A stretch of 64,000 nt of DNA from Streblospio benedicti (lineage: Eukaryota > Annelida > Polychaeta > Spionida > Spionidae), in NCBI GenBank assembly GCA_019095985.1, contig CM032661.1, positions 5,608,227 to 5,672,226 on the forward strand. The letters run 5' to 3'. The number at the start of each line of letters is the position of its first letter. Positions within the stretch are counted from its first letter, which is position 1. A program made the position numbers and the translations under genes. This document shows, in pieces, positions 43,739 through 55,050 of the stretch. The notes beneath the pieces were generated by a model. That model did not search any database. It was given only the letters and a program-made list of their open reading frames with translations, and had not been told where the DNA came from.

Positions 43739-44310
43739 TTTGGTATTGCTACTCTTCTGTGGTGTTCTATATGGAGGGAATAATGTGATGCATTTGGAAT
43801 AGGTTTATTGTACAGTGCATTGGAATGCGATGCGATGCAATGGAATACAACACTGCGATACAATACAATACAAGATGAGACAATACAATACAATAATGTA
43901 CAATACTGCAATTGTGTTTTGTTTATAATCAAAAGTCAGATTGATTTTTTGTCTGTGTATGGGTTTGCCTTTTAGTCACATTGAACTCTTCCCATACTAA
44001 TACATACCTGCTAAAACATGAAAACATAAAGGGGGTGGGGGGCACTTTGATAGTGCTGCTGTTCTGTGTGAAGCGAAACAATGTTATGCAACGCAATGCA
44101 TTGCGATCGGATGCAATGCAATACAATGCACTGCAATACAATACAATACAATACAATACAATACAATACAATGAGATCCAATTCGATACAATAATTTGCA
44201 ACACAGTACTTCAATTGTGTTGTTATGTGATGAATTGAGAAAATTGGAGTCAAATATTGACTTGTGCATGTGAGATAATGTGACTTTATGTGACTTTTAG
44301 TCACATCGTC
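43739..44310. repeat. two-unit tandem duplication with (AATAC)n
   Basis: Units of about 310 bp begin with GTATTGCTACTCTTCTGTG (43741) and AGTGCTGCTGTTCTGTGTG (44051). They share a (G/C)(A/G)ATGCAATG run, (AATAC)n pentamers (most expanded at 44131-44175), TTCAATTGTGTTGTT/CTGCAATTGTGTTTT and a CTTTTAGTCACAT end. Repeated Tyr-Cys-Ile-Val frames come from the pentamer. Confidence 0.6.
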
Positions 44311-44790
44311 AGCACGGATGACAAAATTCCATGAGGCACAGGTCTACGTAATGCTGCAATGCACAAGTATGTTTCCAGTACAATCAAAATGCTTAAAGAT
44401 TACACTTTACAGTTTTTATTTAAAGATGATTACATCGCCAGACGACTGCGGGGGGGGGGTAAGGAATATAATTTTAACTTATTGGACCCTTTCAACGTGT
44501 CATATTATGATGGAGCCTGAATCTGAACAGGATACAATTGTATTGAAAACATAAATCATTTGTTACATGGTATTTTACTGATAAATTCCTGATAAAATAC
44601 CAGACAACATGTTACAGTGGTGAGCAATTCCACATGAAACACACACATCCCCTGTCAGTTTCCACCTCAAAACACCCAAACATGACCATATACACCCATG
44701 TCTCTGTTTCACACCATGATAATACACCCCCTCCAAAACAAAAGTAGCAGTAGCAGCCGATATTTCCCAGCAGTAAATGTTGACAAATGC
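44311..44790. other. single-copy intergenic DNA
   Basis: G10 run near 44450; ATAAAATACC/TGGTATTTTA inverted strings at about 44568-44600. No gene. Confidence 0.35.
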
Positions 44791-45312
44791 CCGTATTGAG
44801 TGCTCTGCGCACGCGCACGGAAGGCCCGCATCCCTCTCACTCTGGCGCGCAACAAAGAGACTGGGCTGTCAGCTCCCATCGCCGGGCGGATCTATCACCC
44901 CATGCCCGCTACACGTGTACACTTCTGGAGGGGAGATTCGATTACACATTTTCAAAAGTCACTGCCTTTGCTCGTCCTGGCGGGGATGATTTTTGCCACT
45001 TTTGGTGGTTGTAAGACTCGGAGACTCGAGTTTTATCTACAGTAGAGCAGGTCATCATTAAGAGTCGCACATCTATAAAAAAAACTATATAGAAAAACAC
45101 ACTTCTTGCTAGAAGATTCGGTTACACATCTTCAAAAGCAGGAGACTATGGGCGTCACTGCTTCTGCTAGCTGTCCTGGGAATGGTTGGGCCACTTTTGG
45201 TTGTTGTAAGTCTCTGAGACTCAGATTTTTTTAACCTCCAGTTAAGACCTGCACCTTTCTTATCATCTCTATCAGAGGTCCAATATTAACCTTAGAGATA
45301 GTCTACTGTTAA
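44791..45312. repeat. tandem duplication plus MITE ends
   Basis: GATTCGATTACACATTTTCA through GACTCGGAGACTCGAG (44935-45029) recurs as GATTCGGTTACACATCTTCA through GTCTCTGAGACTCAG (45115-45225), about 180 bp apart. MITE-type ends lie after each (CTACAGTAGAGCAGG at 45038; TAACCTCCAGTTAAGACC at 45232 and AGATAGTCTACTG at 45297). 44800-44925 is a small CpG-rich patch (GCGCACGCGCACGG). Confidence 0.5.
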
Positions 45313-45424
45313 AACATGTGTTAACAAACATCCAAGTCCAGATCCATCTGTAGACAGAGAGGTTTCTGTGAATGAGAACTTTTCCCCTGGCGTGTCATTT
45401 GTTAATGGCGTTTTGTGCTTGTTT

Positions 45425-45563
<139 letters not shown>

Positions 45564-45620
45564 TTTGTGCGGTACCTGAAAAATCGGCAAACTGCTCCTC
45601 CACCCATCCCCTTCAAATTT

Positions 45621-45649
45621 CCCCCCCCCCCCCCCTTCCCCCCCCCCCA
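45621..45649. repeat. poly(C) tract
   Basis: C15, TT, C10 run directly left of the duplicated unit. Confidence 0.9.
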
Positions 45650-45682
45650 CCCTCTCCCCGCCGTCCCCGTCTAAGTGACAAC

Positions 45683-45840
45683 TGCCGCACGCGTCATTAA
45701 CCCCGACTCGGCTCCACAAACTAATTAGCCCCGTCTCTGGGCCGTCAGGCGCCTTCCCCGCCCGGTAATAGACCCGTCCCAAGGCCACGGTAATCACACA
45801 TCGGCAGGGCCGTGAATCACACGAGACGTCCTGGTGCAGT
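45683..45840. promoter_or_regulatory. GC island with TAATTA and GGTAATCAC
   Basis: GCGTCATTAACCCCGACTCG, CAAACTAATTAGCCCCG, CCCGGTAATAGACCC, CACGGTAATCACAC and CGTGAATCACAC: five homeodomain-type cores. The paralogous island at 55525-55682 differs at only about 3% of positions. Confidence 0.5.
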
Positions 45841-46324
45841 GACAGAAGCCTTTAAGGCTGGGTATCAGTGGTCACTGTAGAGAAATCCATGGATTGAGAC
45901 CACCTCTGTAATAAGAACATGTATCACTGTCCAAACCCTCATACAGAAACCAACATGAATTTATAGTGAGACCACCTCTTTTTTGGTCTTATTAGTTCGG
46001 GAGCCAGCCAGTGGAAAGAATTCAAGTTAGTTGCTCAATATTTCAGACTTTTCCCACCACATCCCACTTCCTTGAAATCGCACATCGCTCCTCTTCTTAA
46101 GGGTTTGCATCCCCCCCCCACCCCAAACGCACACCACACACACACATCCCTCCATGTCACCTATCTCTATCACACCCCACTTCCTTATAACTCCTCCCTC
46201 CCTAAATCAGACTAGAATTACTGCCTTTTAAATCCTACATCTCCATCTTCCCCTACATCTCTATTCCCCCACATCCCACTTCCTAATAAACTCCCCCCTT
46301 TTTACGACAACCCCATTTTACGAC

Positions 46325-46440
46325 ATCGCCGTCACACTACCCATTTACGGCATTGACGCCGCCATTTGCATTTGTCTGGACACGTGTCGTGCAGTATCGC
46401 TTGTACGTCTAAATGAGGTCCGGACAGTCAGGGTCGGGGT
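46325..46440. promoter_or_regulatory. CpG-rich conserved block
   Basis: TTTACGGCATTGACGCCGCC, ATTTGCATTTGT, GGACACGTGTCGTGCAG and CTAAATGAGGTCCGGAC. Compared with 56160-56280 it differs at only a few positions over about 110 bp, although the flanks carry many indels. ATTTGCAT is an octamer (POU) site; ACACGTGT is an E-box palindrome. Confidence 0.4.
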
Positions 46441-47224
46441 GGGGGGGTCTCCCTCCCGAAGGGGGCCTGGACAGCTGTTTGTCTGTTGGAGATAAGCTCT
46501 GTGAATTAGGGTGACTAATGGCAGTCCGGTGGTGGAGATGGAGGGGTTTAGTGACATTGGCTGAGCATTCTGGTCAATGGTAGTTTTGTGTGTGTGAATT
46601 ATTGATTGAAACTTATTCATAAATATCTAATATAGGCTACTGCATGTTATAAATCTCTACTGTGGGCACGTGTAATTTGGTTAGGTGTGTTTGGTGGCAT
46701 TTGTATGCCCATTTTTTACAAAACACAGCTTTCAATTTGAAAGAAAATCACAATCTCATTCCTCAAAACACTGCTAAGCCTACTCCACAGAACTTCAATG
46801 CAATTATAATTTTTTTACCACCTCTCCTATTGATAGTGTTTGACACTTTAACATACTTCGTTTCCATCGCACCAATAACATAAGTCAAAATTGCACAAAA
46901 AAGGAACCTTCCATGGACACTGTGACCAATGAACCTCCATTAAACAGATCAACATTGCCCCTCCATCTAGATTATAATAATCTTTTTTTCTGCCTCTCTG
47001 AAGAGACCACCTGACATCATTTAAAACTGCAATTGTCTAATGTTACCCATCAGACTAAACAGAGCATTGCTTATTGACAGAATGTTTTGGTAACTACCCA
47101 TTTAACCACAAAACTGATAACCATTGCCCTTTAACATCTTCCTGCCTCCAAACAGCCACCTCTCTACTAAGTCGTCATACCAGACCAGGCTTTATTAATA
47201 CAATGTACTTCAAACTACCATTTA

Positions 47225-47420
47225 ACCATTGATTGCCCCGGGCCCTCAAGCTTAAAACCCCCAGGCGACCCATTGATGCCCCAGGCCCTAACCCCACCCT
47301 CCCCCACCCATCCAGGCAGCAGCTTGACTGCTCAATACGGCTTAAGTCGCGAGGCCTCATAATCCGGGCGGCGGCTGGTGATTGACCATCGGGCTGGGCA
47401 GTCGCTGCCGTCAGCCTGTG
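47225..47420. promoter_or_regulatory. GC island with ATAATCCGGG
   Basis: TGACTGCTCAATACGGCTTA, AGTCGCGAGGCCTCATAATC, CGGGCGGCGGCTGGTGATTG. The TAATCC core is of K50 (Otx/Pitx/Gsc) type. Over about 70 bp the second copy (57000-57060) is essentially identical; the C-rich left side is not. Confidence 0.45.
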
Positions 47421-47555
47421 TCTGTGGAGCTTTAAGATGCTCTCTCCACTGCCGTGGCTTTCAGGCTGAATTCGTGGTGCCATTTAATGACTTTTTGCTT
47501 TGGCTCAATGAAAAACTGGTAGCAACGTGTTTGTAGTTTGCTTGTACGGGAGGAG

Positions 47556-47720
47556 TCAAATGAGACCCCCCCATATTATTGAGACCACCTGTGTGGTGAA
47601 AGCATTTTTGTTGGTTCCTAGCCTTTGTAAAGAGACCACCATTATTCAGACCACCTCTAGAATAGACCTGCTTGGAATCAGCCCTTTGGTGGTGTCAACA
47701 GAGGTGCTACTCTACAATGT
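47556..47720 (+). mobile_element. MITE in duplicated unit
   Basis: TATTGAGACCACCTGTGTGG, TTGTAAAGAGACCACC, GACCACCTCTAGAATAG and ACAGAGGTGCTACTCTAC. The second copy is at 57212-57386. Confidence 0.55.
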
Positions 47721-47907
47721 TGTTTTTGAGCTTAAGATTCTCTTTCCACTGCTACGGCTTTCATTCTGAATTGGTGTCGCCATTTAATGACTTTTGCTTG
47801 GCTCAATGAAACTGACGTGTTCAGAGCTGTCTCTGGTTTGTTTCTTTTTTTGCATGGTTTGGTAGTTTGTGTTTATGTTCATTTTGAGTTCGAGGAGGTG
47901 ACTTAAA

Positions 47908-48060
47908 AAGTAGAACCTCTGTTAAAACTCTTAATGAAGTGATCTTTTTATAGGAAGATTCATCGTGGTCTTTGTGTTTGAATTCAGGGCAGTGAAAATG
48001 CCCACTTATTATAAGAAAGTGGTCTCCAAATAAAAAGGTGGTCTTCTTAAATGACAAGTC
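47908..48060 (-). mobile_element. MITE in duplicated unit
   Basis: AAGTAGAACCTCTGTTAAAAC, ATGAAGTGATCTTTTTATAGG, AAGTGGTCTCCAAATAAAAAGG and TGGTCTTCTTAAATGAC. The second copy is at 57580-57735. Confidence 0.55.
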
Positions 48061-48102
48061 TTGCTTTTAAATTGCTCCCCACCCTCTTCCCCCGAGGGCA
48101 GT

Positions 48103-48322
48103 TTTCATTCTTAACCCCTAAGTTCAACTCTACCATTTTGTCACCTTTCATCCTGGCTTTCGTGACCTTTCTCATCATAAACTACAAATGGAGCGTGGAT
48201 GGAGCGTGACATCACACAAGGGCCGTTCTTTTCAACAGAAACACCAGAGGGCACACACCAGATTATATTTTCATTCTGATGCTAGCTAGCTAGCAGTATA
48301 CATCTAAATTTTGTTTTTCAGT
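48103..48322 (+). repeat. A1 terminal repeat of the retroelement
   Basis: Starts TTTCATTCTTAACCCC, contains a GGAGCGTGGATGGAGCGTGA direct repeat and a GCTAGCTAGCTAGC tract, ends TTTGTTTTTCAGT. Its partner is A2 at 52975-53194. Confidence 0.85.
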
Positions 48323-50730
48323 TTTCTATACTTTAAAACTTTGTTACTGGATTTGTGCCTTTTTAATAACTTTACTACACATTGGATGCTATTTATCTAT
48401 GCATTGTTTGGACGCAATATTTTAATTAGTTTATCTTAGTAGACAGTTTCAGTTTAAGTAGATATATTGTGCCAGAGAATGGTATGAAGGATTTACATAA
48501 TGGTTGAATCACGCGCGTCATGTGGCTTAACTGTGGAGGATAAACGTTTTATTGCGCACTTTGATGGATATATGCAATCGTCAATCCAGTGTTTTATCAT
48601 GTCAGGAGGAGATTAAGCAAACGATTCAACAGATAAGTGGCATTGGCTGTATGTATGCTAGGCTTTGATGCCGCTTTACCTATACTTTTCTTTCCCGGAA
48701 ATACTCACTTAATACCCACAGGAGTAGTTCTATTAATTTAATATTTCAACTGTAAATTGTTTAAGAGATACAACATGCGAACAGGTTCATCATGACTTCT
48801 GGGTTTAAAAAAAAAAAAAATCCTATGCTTTGGGTACACAGCGCTGATTTGTGCATAAAACGAAACTTCTGGACTCAACTTTAACACTTGTCTTCGATGT
48901 ACTTACGTGGAAAGTTTAGCTATGGTTTGGATAAAAAACAAACAAAACAGGAATAGAAAATAAATTAACCGATGGTTTTATGATACTACGGGCCGGACAC
49001 AACTGGTCTTTGACTGCCATGGATGGACGATCAAGGACCGGGGCGCGAGTTTCAAACGTCATTAGCCTATTTTGCCAGAGGCTCTGGGTGACTTTAAGTC
49101 ATGCTGCTACAGTGCAACGTATCTTCCTCACCCACAGGATTGTGCTGATAAGATGAGTATTCTGTTTGATTAGTTATTTTGAAAGCTGATTTAAACAAAT
49201 AATAATAAAAAATAAATAAATAAATAGAAAATTCAGTTATCTCTTTAACCTTACCTCACACTTTTACCCACCCTATCCTGTTTTGTTTTACCCGGAATCT
49301 TACTTACTTTGTTTAGCTATTGTACTGAATTACTTTCATCTATGTCTGTTTTGTTTATTATTTTTTCTTATTAACCAATTTTTTATTTTCTTAATTCTGA
49401 CTACAGTAATACTATGGTTCTTGTCAGTGATCTACGTGTCTTAATTATATAGAAGCGACTAAGAATCTAATATTATTCTTTTTCTTCCTTCTATTTCATG
49501 AGAACATCAGCGTCATTGGTAGGAATAATACGGCAATTCGGATTATGTAACACATCATGCCAACTTCAGAGGGTAGTCGGGCTGTTTCACAATCAGGACA
49601 TAGCAAGATGTGCCTCAGAAATGGATTATTAGGAACTGGATTCAATGATGCAGTTACATAAGCAGCGGAAAGCAACAGCAGTGGTTGCAACGGACGAAAA
49701 CAATTATATTCGTTACCATCGAGGGATATAAATTGTCCTTGTCACCGTAGTGAATCGGATGGTTTCTTATTAAACGGTACTTACCGTGTTACCTTATGTT
49801 TGTTTGTTTTTGCGCTTATCCAAGACTAAAGTCAGTTGTTTCTACAAGCAGATGCACTTGTATCAACAGGATGCCTGGATATGTTTTCTGACATGGTTCA
49901 ATGGTTCAATTTGTACACGGTTCTTAATTCCAAACAATCAGTTTATCTACATTAACGGATTTTAATTCATTTGTGTCGAAAGGCATGCAGAGGATGGTTG
50001 AGATGTAGACTGGGCAGCCAGGCCACACCCTCTGCAAGAGGATTAATTAGGGCCTGCTCAAATAAACTTAGGATTTGATTTGCTGATGATTGATTTATCC
50101 TATCATCGGGGAGATAGTGTTTAGGAATTTTACCTGGGAAGTGAAGTGATTTATACAATCATCTTGTTTATAGAAGCCTTGTTTTTGCGGGTGTATTACT
50201 TATTTACGTATACTTTTGTTAGCCTTGGTTTAAAAAGGAAAAGGGTAACAAAGAAGACTGTTGTTAAGAATTTGTAAATTATTATTTTATTTTTTTCTGT
50301 GTTTTCTGTGCGCTAAAGTACAAGCTATCATACATGTAATCTATATAAAGACTAAGAATGTGTTAAAGACCACATCCATTTGTTAATCTGGAATAACATG
50401 CCTGTAGTACCTGGATATAAGAATAAGAATTAGACTAAACACTTTATTTCAGCAAATCTCCATGTCGAATGTGTAATATAAATTGGAATTGACAAATATG
50501 TACAATATGTATACATGTAATAAGTATGCATGTGTACTACACACAAGTAATAGCATAAGCTTTAAATAAGTCTTTTAACTACTTTGCACAATTTTGCTGC
50601 AATCTAATCACTTGGCTAGCTTTGTATATGATAGTTCGCTTCAGAAAGATTTGTTACGGGTCACTTTGAGATTAGTAGCTCGTTTGTCATTTTGTCAAGG
50701 TAATGGTTCATTAAATTTTAATTTTGTGGG

Positions 50731-50758
50731 TTTTTTTTTTTTTTTTTTTTTTTTTTTT
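50731..50758. repeat. poly(T) tract
   Basis: 28 consecutive Ts within the element body. Confidence 0.92.
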
Positions 50759-51627
50759 GGCTTTTTACATTTGTGTTAGGGTAAAGAAATCAAGGTGGCA
50801 GGGCCTTTTCGAATTGTTGTTGGTTCAATAATAATTTCATTCAACAGACCATGCAACAATGTTTAGTCTGATAGGAGTCAATGTTTTTAATTTTGATCAT
50901 GGAACTTCAGTAGCTTTATACATCTGTTTTACTTCACTATTATATAGTTTACACTTGTATCTTTAAATACAATTTCATGGTAGCTTGGGAATTTAAAAAT
51001 GTTCCCTCCATTCAGGTAGACATCCGTTTTCTCTAAAACACGATGCCTAACATCTATTGAATTATTTGCATAGATCAATGTCCAATACTAACTTTTATTC
51101 ACAAATTGGTTTGTTATGGTACTAAATCCAACTGGCATTTGTCAATTGTAGGGATGGTTTCAACGTAATGCATTGATTTGAAATTGATTTGAAATTTACA
51201 ATTCAGTACTTTGTATACCATTTCGCTGTATGGATTTCTTCTTGATTAGTATATTATTTACTATTGTTATGAAGTCTTACATTTGATGTTTTCTAGGTTT
51301 TTTCTCAATCTGATTTTTTTTCCTATATGGTTTTTTAATCGGATGAGTTTTTTTCTACCTTTAAAACTTCAAGCGTATTTTAAGTTTGATTTAAATCTCT
51401 ATCAAGGTTTAATAGGTTATGCATGAATGCCGACTTAAAATTGCTAGTTCTTTCTCTATTCTCTTAATATCTTTTTCCTATTTATAATCTGAACTAATCT
51501 ACATGTCACCTATGACCTATTTCACTATTAATATCCAGGTCACCATTGCGCCGCCGTCTGAGTAGATTAATCCAGAGGTGTTCCTTTGCTGTTATAACCT
51601 ATTATCTAGCATGGAATTATGTTTCTT

Positions 51628-52401
51628 CAGCCCCTATGTTAGGTAGTAGTCTTGGATTTATGTTTCTTTTTATTAAAAGTAATCTTGAGCACACACTGGC
51701 TTGCAGCAGTATTATAACGCACTGGTTATGTTTTCTCAACTCTGGGGACGGGAATCTGCAAGTGAAGTCCCTGCATGCAAACGGACGCTACTTTCTCACG
51801 TTAATGTTTGAATAGTATTATTCACTTTTCTCTTCTCTAAATTTTCAAATTTTATAACAAAAAACAAATAAACACGTCATGATACATGTCCGTTTGCCTG
51901 CACAACTCCTAAACAGGTGATAGCTGACGCTTTGAGAGCTATTTCTCATCCTGACGTTAATAATGTTTTTAGCTATTTTTCCTTATGTTATACCGGTGCT
52001 ATTGAATTGATATGTAGTATTCATGTTGTTTTTTTTTTTTTTGTTTCCTTAGCTTCAGCCCCTATGTTAGTTAGTAGTCTTGGATTTACGTTTCTTTGTA
52101 TTAAAAGTAATCTTGAGCACACGCTGGCTTGCAGCAGTATTGAATAACGCACTGAGTGCGCTGGCGCCCGAGGCGCTCGTGTGTTTCTTGGTTATGTTTT
52201 CTCAACTCTGGGGACGGGAATCTGCAAGTGAAGTCCCTGCATGCAAACGGACGTTACTTTCTCGCGTTTTTTTTTAAGTTAATACTATTATTCACCTTTC
52301 TCACTCATCACCTCTCAAAAAAAAAAAAAAAAAAAAAATTTAAATTTTGTTTCAAAAAACAAATAGTAAAGTCATGATACGCGTCCGTTTGCTTGCTCAG
52401 A
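51628..52401 (+). repeat. internal duplication in the element body
   Basis: 51628-51908 and 52056-52401 both begin CAGCCCCTATGTTAG and share CTTGGATTTA, GAGCACAC(A/G)CTGGCTTGC, TCTGGGGACGGGAATCTGCA and a GTCATGATAC(A/G)(T/C)GTCCGTTTGC end. The second copy contains extra DNA and a T/A-rich expansion, with a poly(A) run at 52317-52339. Confidence 0.7.
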
Positions 52402-52585
52402 GTTTTTCTACTCCCTGTCAGTAATAAAAACTGACGTCTTGATATGACCTTCTATCCACATGTGTAGGGACTTGGAGATAATTAAAACAAAAGTCTCCAG
52501 GGGCTAGCCAGCCTAGAATGATGGGAGTAGTCTATCTGGGTTTATCTTCCTACTAATGAGGCATTGTTGGGTACTGTGAACAGTT

Positions 52586-52822
52586 GGGGATCAGCTGAGC
52601 TGTTTAACCCAACAATTTTGGAAATTACTATATTTACTTTCTACTATATACTCAACTTTGCCCAAACTGCATGTCGCATGTATAACTTTGTGTACTTATT
52701 TTTTCTTCCTAGCTTTAGTCAACTTTGTGTAGGTGTTAGTTTTTTTTAACTTTCTAACTCGTTAATCCTTTTCCTGGTTTAAGTTTATAACAGTCTCAAA
52801 TGTCAAGTTAACTAATAACTAT
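52586..52822 (+). repeat. B1 repeat
   Basis: GGGGATCAGCTGAGCTGTTT through AAGTTAACTAATAACTAT. Its partner is the terminal B2 at 53287-53523. Confidence 0.85.
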
Positions 52823-52974
52823 ATTATATTAAACTAGTAAAAATACAAATAAAGTGTTTTAATAAATTTTATTCGTAAAATTTTGTCTTGTATCTTTTCA
52901 CAAGAAATAAATGTGGTTTAAAAAATTTAAAGCTAGTTTATTTCAAGAAAAGTACATATTTCCCACTGCTATTA

Positions 52975-53194
52975 TTTCATTCTTAACCCCTAAGTTCAAC
53001 TCTACCATCTGGTCACCTTTCATCCTGGCTTTCGTGACCTTTCTCATCATAAACTACAAATGGAGCGTGGATGGAGCGTGACATCACACAAGGGCCGTTC
53101 TTTTCAACAGAAACACCAGAGGGCACACACCAGATTATATTTTCATTCTGATGCTAGCTAGCTAGCAGTATACATCTAAATTTTGTTTTTCAGT
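52975..53194 (+). repeat. A2 repeat
   Basis: Near-identical to A1 over 220 bp; it sits between B1 and B2 with spacers of about 150 and 90 bp. Confidence 0.85.
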
Positions 53195-53286
53195 CCCACC
53201 CATCACGACCCACCCAGTCCTCAGGAGTTTAGGTTTTAGGTTGTTCTTCTTATGTGTTTGTTTGTTTTAGGGAATGCTGGCGGATG

Positions 53287-53523
53287 GGGGGATCAGCTGA
53301 GCTGTTTAACCCAACAATTTTGGAAATTACTATATTTACTTTCTACTATATACTCAACTTTGCCCAAACTGCATGTCGCATGTATAACTTTGTGTACTTA
53401 TTTTTTCTTCCTAGCTTTAGTCAACTTTGTGTAGGTGTTAGTTTTTAAAACTTTCTAACTCATTAATCTTTTTCCTGGTTTAAGTTTATAACAGTCTCAA
53501 ATGTCAAGTTAACTAATAACTAT
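53287..53523 (+). repeat. B2 terminal repeat
   Basis: Ends AACTAATAACTAT exactly where the duplicated host sequence (CGTAGGAGGGTTGTACTG) resumes, marking the element's right boundary. Confidence 0.85.
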
Positions 53524-54519
53524 TCGTAGGAGGGTTGTACTGTATTCAATGATACGCCTCCATTGGTGAGTCTGGTAGCACCTCTCTGCAAACACCTTGT
53601 TGTGTGGCATATATTGACCTGATTATAGATACTATGGATGCGCATGTTGGTCTCTGATGGAGGTAGAGGTAGAAGTGGTCTGGCTTTGTACAGAGCTAAG
53701 GTGAAGATTCACAAGTAGAAGGTAGTCTCATTATTGAAGGGTTATGTATATCGGTGGGGTGAGCCAAAGTGGAGGCGAAGCGAAGATCTAAGGAGCAAGT
53801 CTTTTTGTGAGCCAGCAGTTAACAGTTGTGAATAGTAGTCAGGGTGTGTATTGGTGATTCTTGTCTAGAATTGGGGGCTTACCTCCAACACTGTATTATT
53901 TATGGCAATGTTTTCAAGTGCTGACGACTGAAGAAAGTTTCATACAGATCGGACACGGCCTTCTTATAGTTATCACCCATAGTCCAATAGCCTCATCAAT
54001 TTCATTTCATTTCTCCATTTTATATTTCAAATTCAAATATTTAAGTTAATGCTCAATGAATTAATACAAAGGTTTACTCTAGCTATGCCTCTTGTCCTTT
54101 TGGAAGGCAGAAGCCACAACTACACCAATCTGAGTAATGAGAGCTCGTCTACATCCATAATGCAGTCACAGAAAAAAAAAAACTGAAGTACATTAGACCA
54201 CCATTAAATGAGATCATTTTTCAAAATGCGAGACTTCATAAAGAGAAAGCCAACCTCAAACAAAGACCACCCCAAGGGTGTTCTTTTTAACAGTCATTTT
54301 ACTGTTTTACATAGTTGATGTGATTTTCCTTGCAGACCGCCTTCATTAAAATGTCTACTCAAACTCGTCTTAGACCAACATCAACCTTCAATACCAGCAG
54401 CCACAGAAGAACAGCAGCATTTGAGCTGACTATTGGTTTGGAATTGGAGTAGTGGTAAGCACCCTCTCGGGGCCGCACAATTACAGGATGGCGAAGACAC
54501 ACGCCAGAGGGGCTGAGTG

Positions 54520-54900
54520 GAGTGAGCGACTCGGCTCATCTGTTCTGCTGGACTTGGGGGTGAGGTGTGGATAGGTCAGGTTACTATAGAGCCTTCCATC
54601 AGGTTTCCAGGACCACCTGTGGACTTCTAAAGTGGCCTCAATAGAGGTGGTCTCTTTAGACAAGGCTGAGTAACAGCCTTTCCTAAGGTAACTCAGCTCA
54701 TCTGTTCTTGGACACTTGGGGGTGAGGGTGGGATCGGCTACTGGGGGAGGCTCTCTATCCAGGACTGCTAACAAGTGGTCTCAAATAGAGGGTGTCCTCT
54801 TGGGCAGGGGCTGGTATGAGGCTTATCCTACTGGTGACTCGACTCATCTCTGGACTTAGGGTGTGAGTTTGCCACAACAGACACTCTCTGTCCACCGGTT
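54520..54900 (-). repeat. tandem array, about 150-165-bp units, MITE-derived
   Basis: GACTCGGCTCATCTGTTCTG, AACTCAGCTCATCTGTTCTT and GACTCGACTCATCTCTGGAC start three units, each followed by GACTTGGGGGTGAG-type sequence, a TATCAGG/ATCCAGGA left end, AGTGGTCTCAATAGAG and, in two units, GGTGGTCTCTTTAGAC. MITE left halves have been amplified with their flank. Parallel array at 59390-59740. Confidence 0.6.
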
Positions 54901-54904
54901 AACC

Positions 54905-55050
54905 CTATTGGCTCAGAGTGATTACCATTGTAGAGGTGGTCTCTAAATAGACGTTCATTTTTGTCTTTATGAAGGTTTGGGACTGTGAAATGGTCTTATC
55001 ATAGAGATGGTCTCAATAAAGGGGTGATTTTAAATGGAAGTGCTGTACTG
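54905..55050 (-). mobile_element. MITE in duplicated unit
   Basis: ACCATTGTAGAGGTGGTCTC, TTTATGAAGGTTTGGGACTG, GGTCTTATCATAGAGATGG and TAAATGGAAGTGCTGTACTG; second copy at 59785-59930. Confidence 0.58.

Larger units (their letters stand above)
45680..48102 (+). repeat. segmental duplication, copy 1, left segment
   Basis: Colinear with 55522-57777 (offset about 9.84 kb). It starts AACTGCCGCACGCGTCATTA and ends at CCGAGGGCAGT. It carries, in order, a TAAT-type GC island (45683-45840), a MITE (45880-46000), pyrimidine-rich DNA, a second CpG patch (46325-46440), MITE pieces (46925-47175), a third island (47225-47420), then an internal 300-bp tandem repeat (47436-47543 and 47736-47843) with MITEs after each. 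Roughly 3% mismatch in islands, more plus small indels elsewhere. Confidence 0.85.
48103..53523 (+). mobile_element. Ngaro/PAT-like split-direct-repeat retroelement (fossil)
   Basis: A 5.4-kb insertion that interrupts copy 1 of the duplication; copy 2 lacks it. Repeats lie in the order A1 (48103-48322), body, B1 (52586-52822), A2 (52975-53194), B2 (53287-53523). That split order is characteristic of DIRS-order tyrosine-recombinase retroelements of the Ngaro/PAT group. No target-site duplication is apparent at the ends, also typical of that group. A1/A2 differ at about 1% and B1/B2 at about 2%, so insertion looks recent. The body is AT-rich and shows no recognisable reverse transcriptase or recombinase, so it looks broken or non-autonomous. 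Confidence 0.6.

Noticed and set aside
43929-44304. Cys-Ile-Val-Leu-Tyr repeat frames resembling a membrane protein
   Set aside because: They arise from the AATAC pentamer repeat.
51546-52277. Short frames in the retroelement body read as an enzyme remnant
   Set aside because: Two similar frames come from an internal duplication and show no recognisable reverse transcriptase, RNase H or recombinase motif.
48103-53523. Ordinary LTR element with A1 and A2 as LTRs
   Set aside because: A2 is not at the right edge; B2 is, and B1 precedes A2. The split order does not fit simple LTRs.
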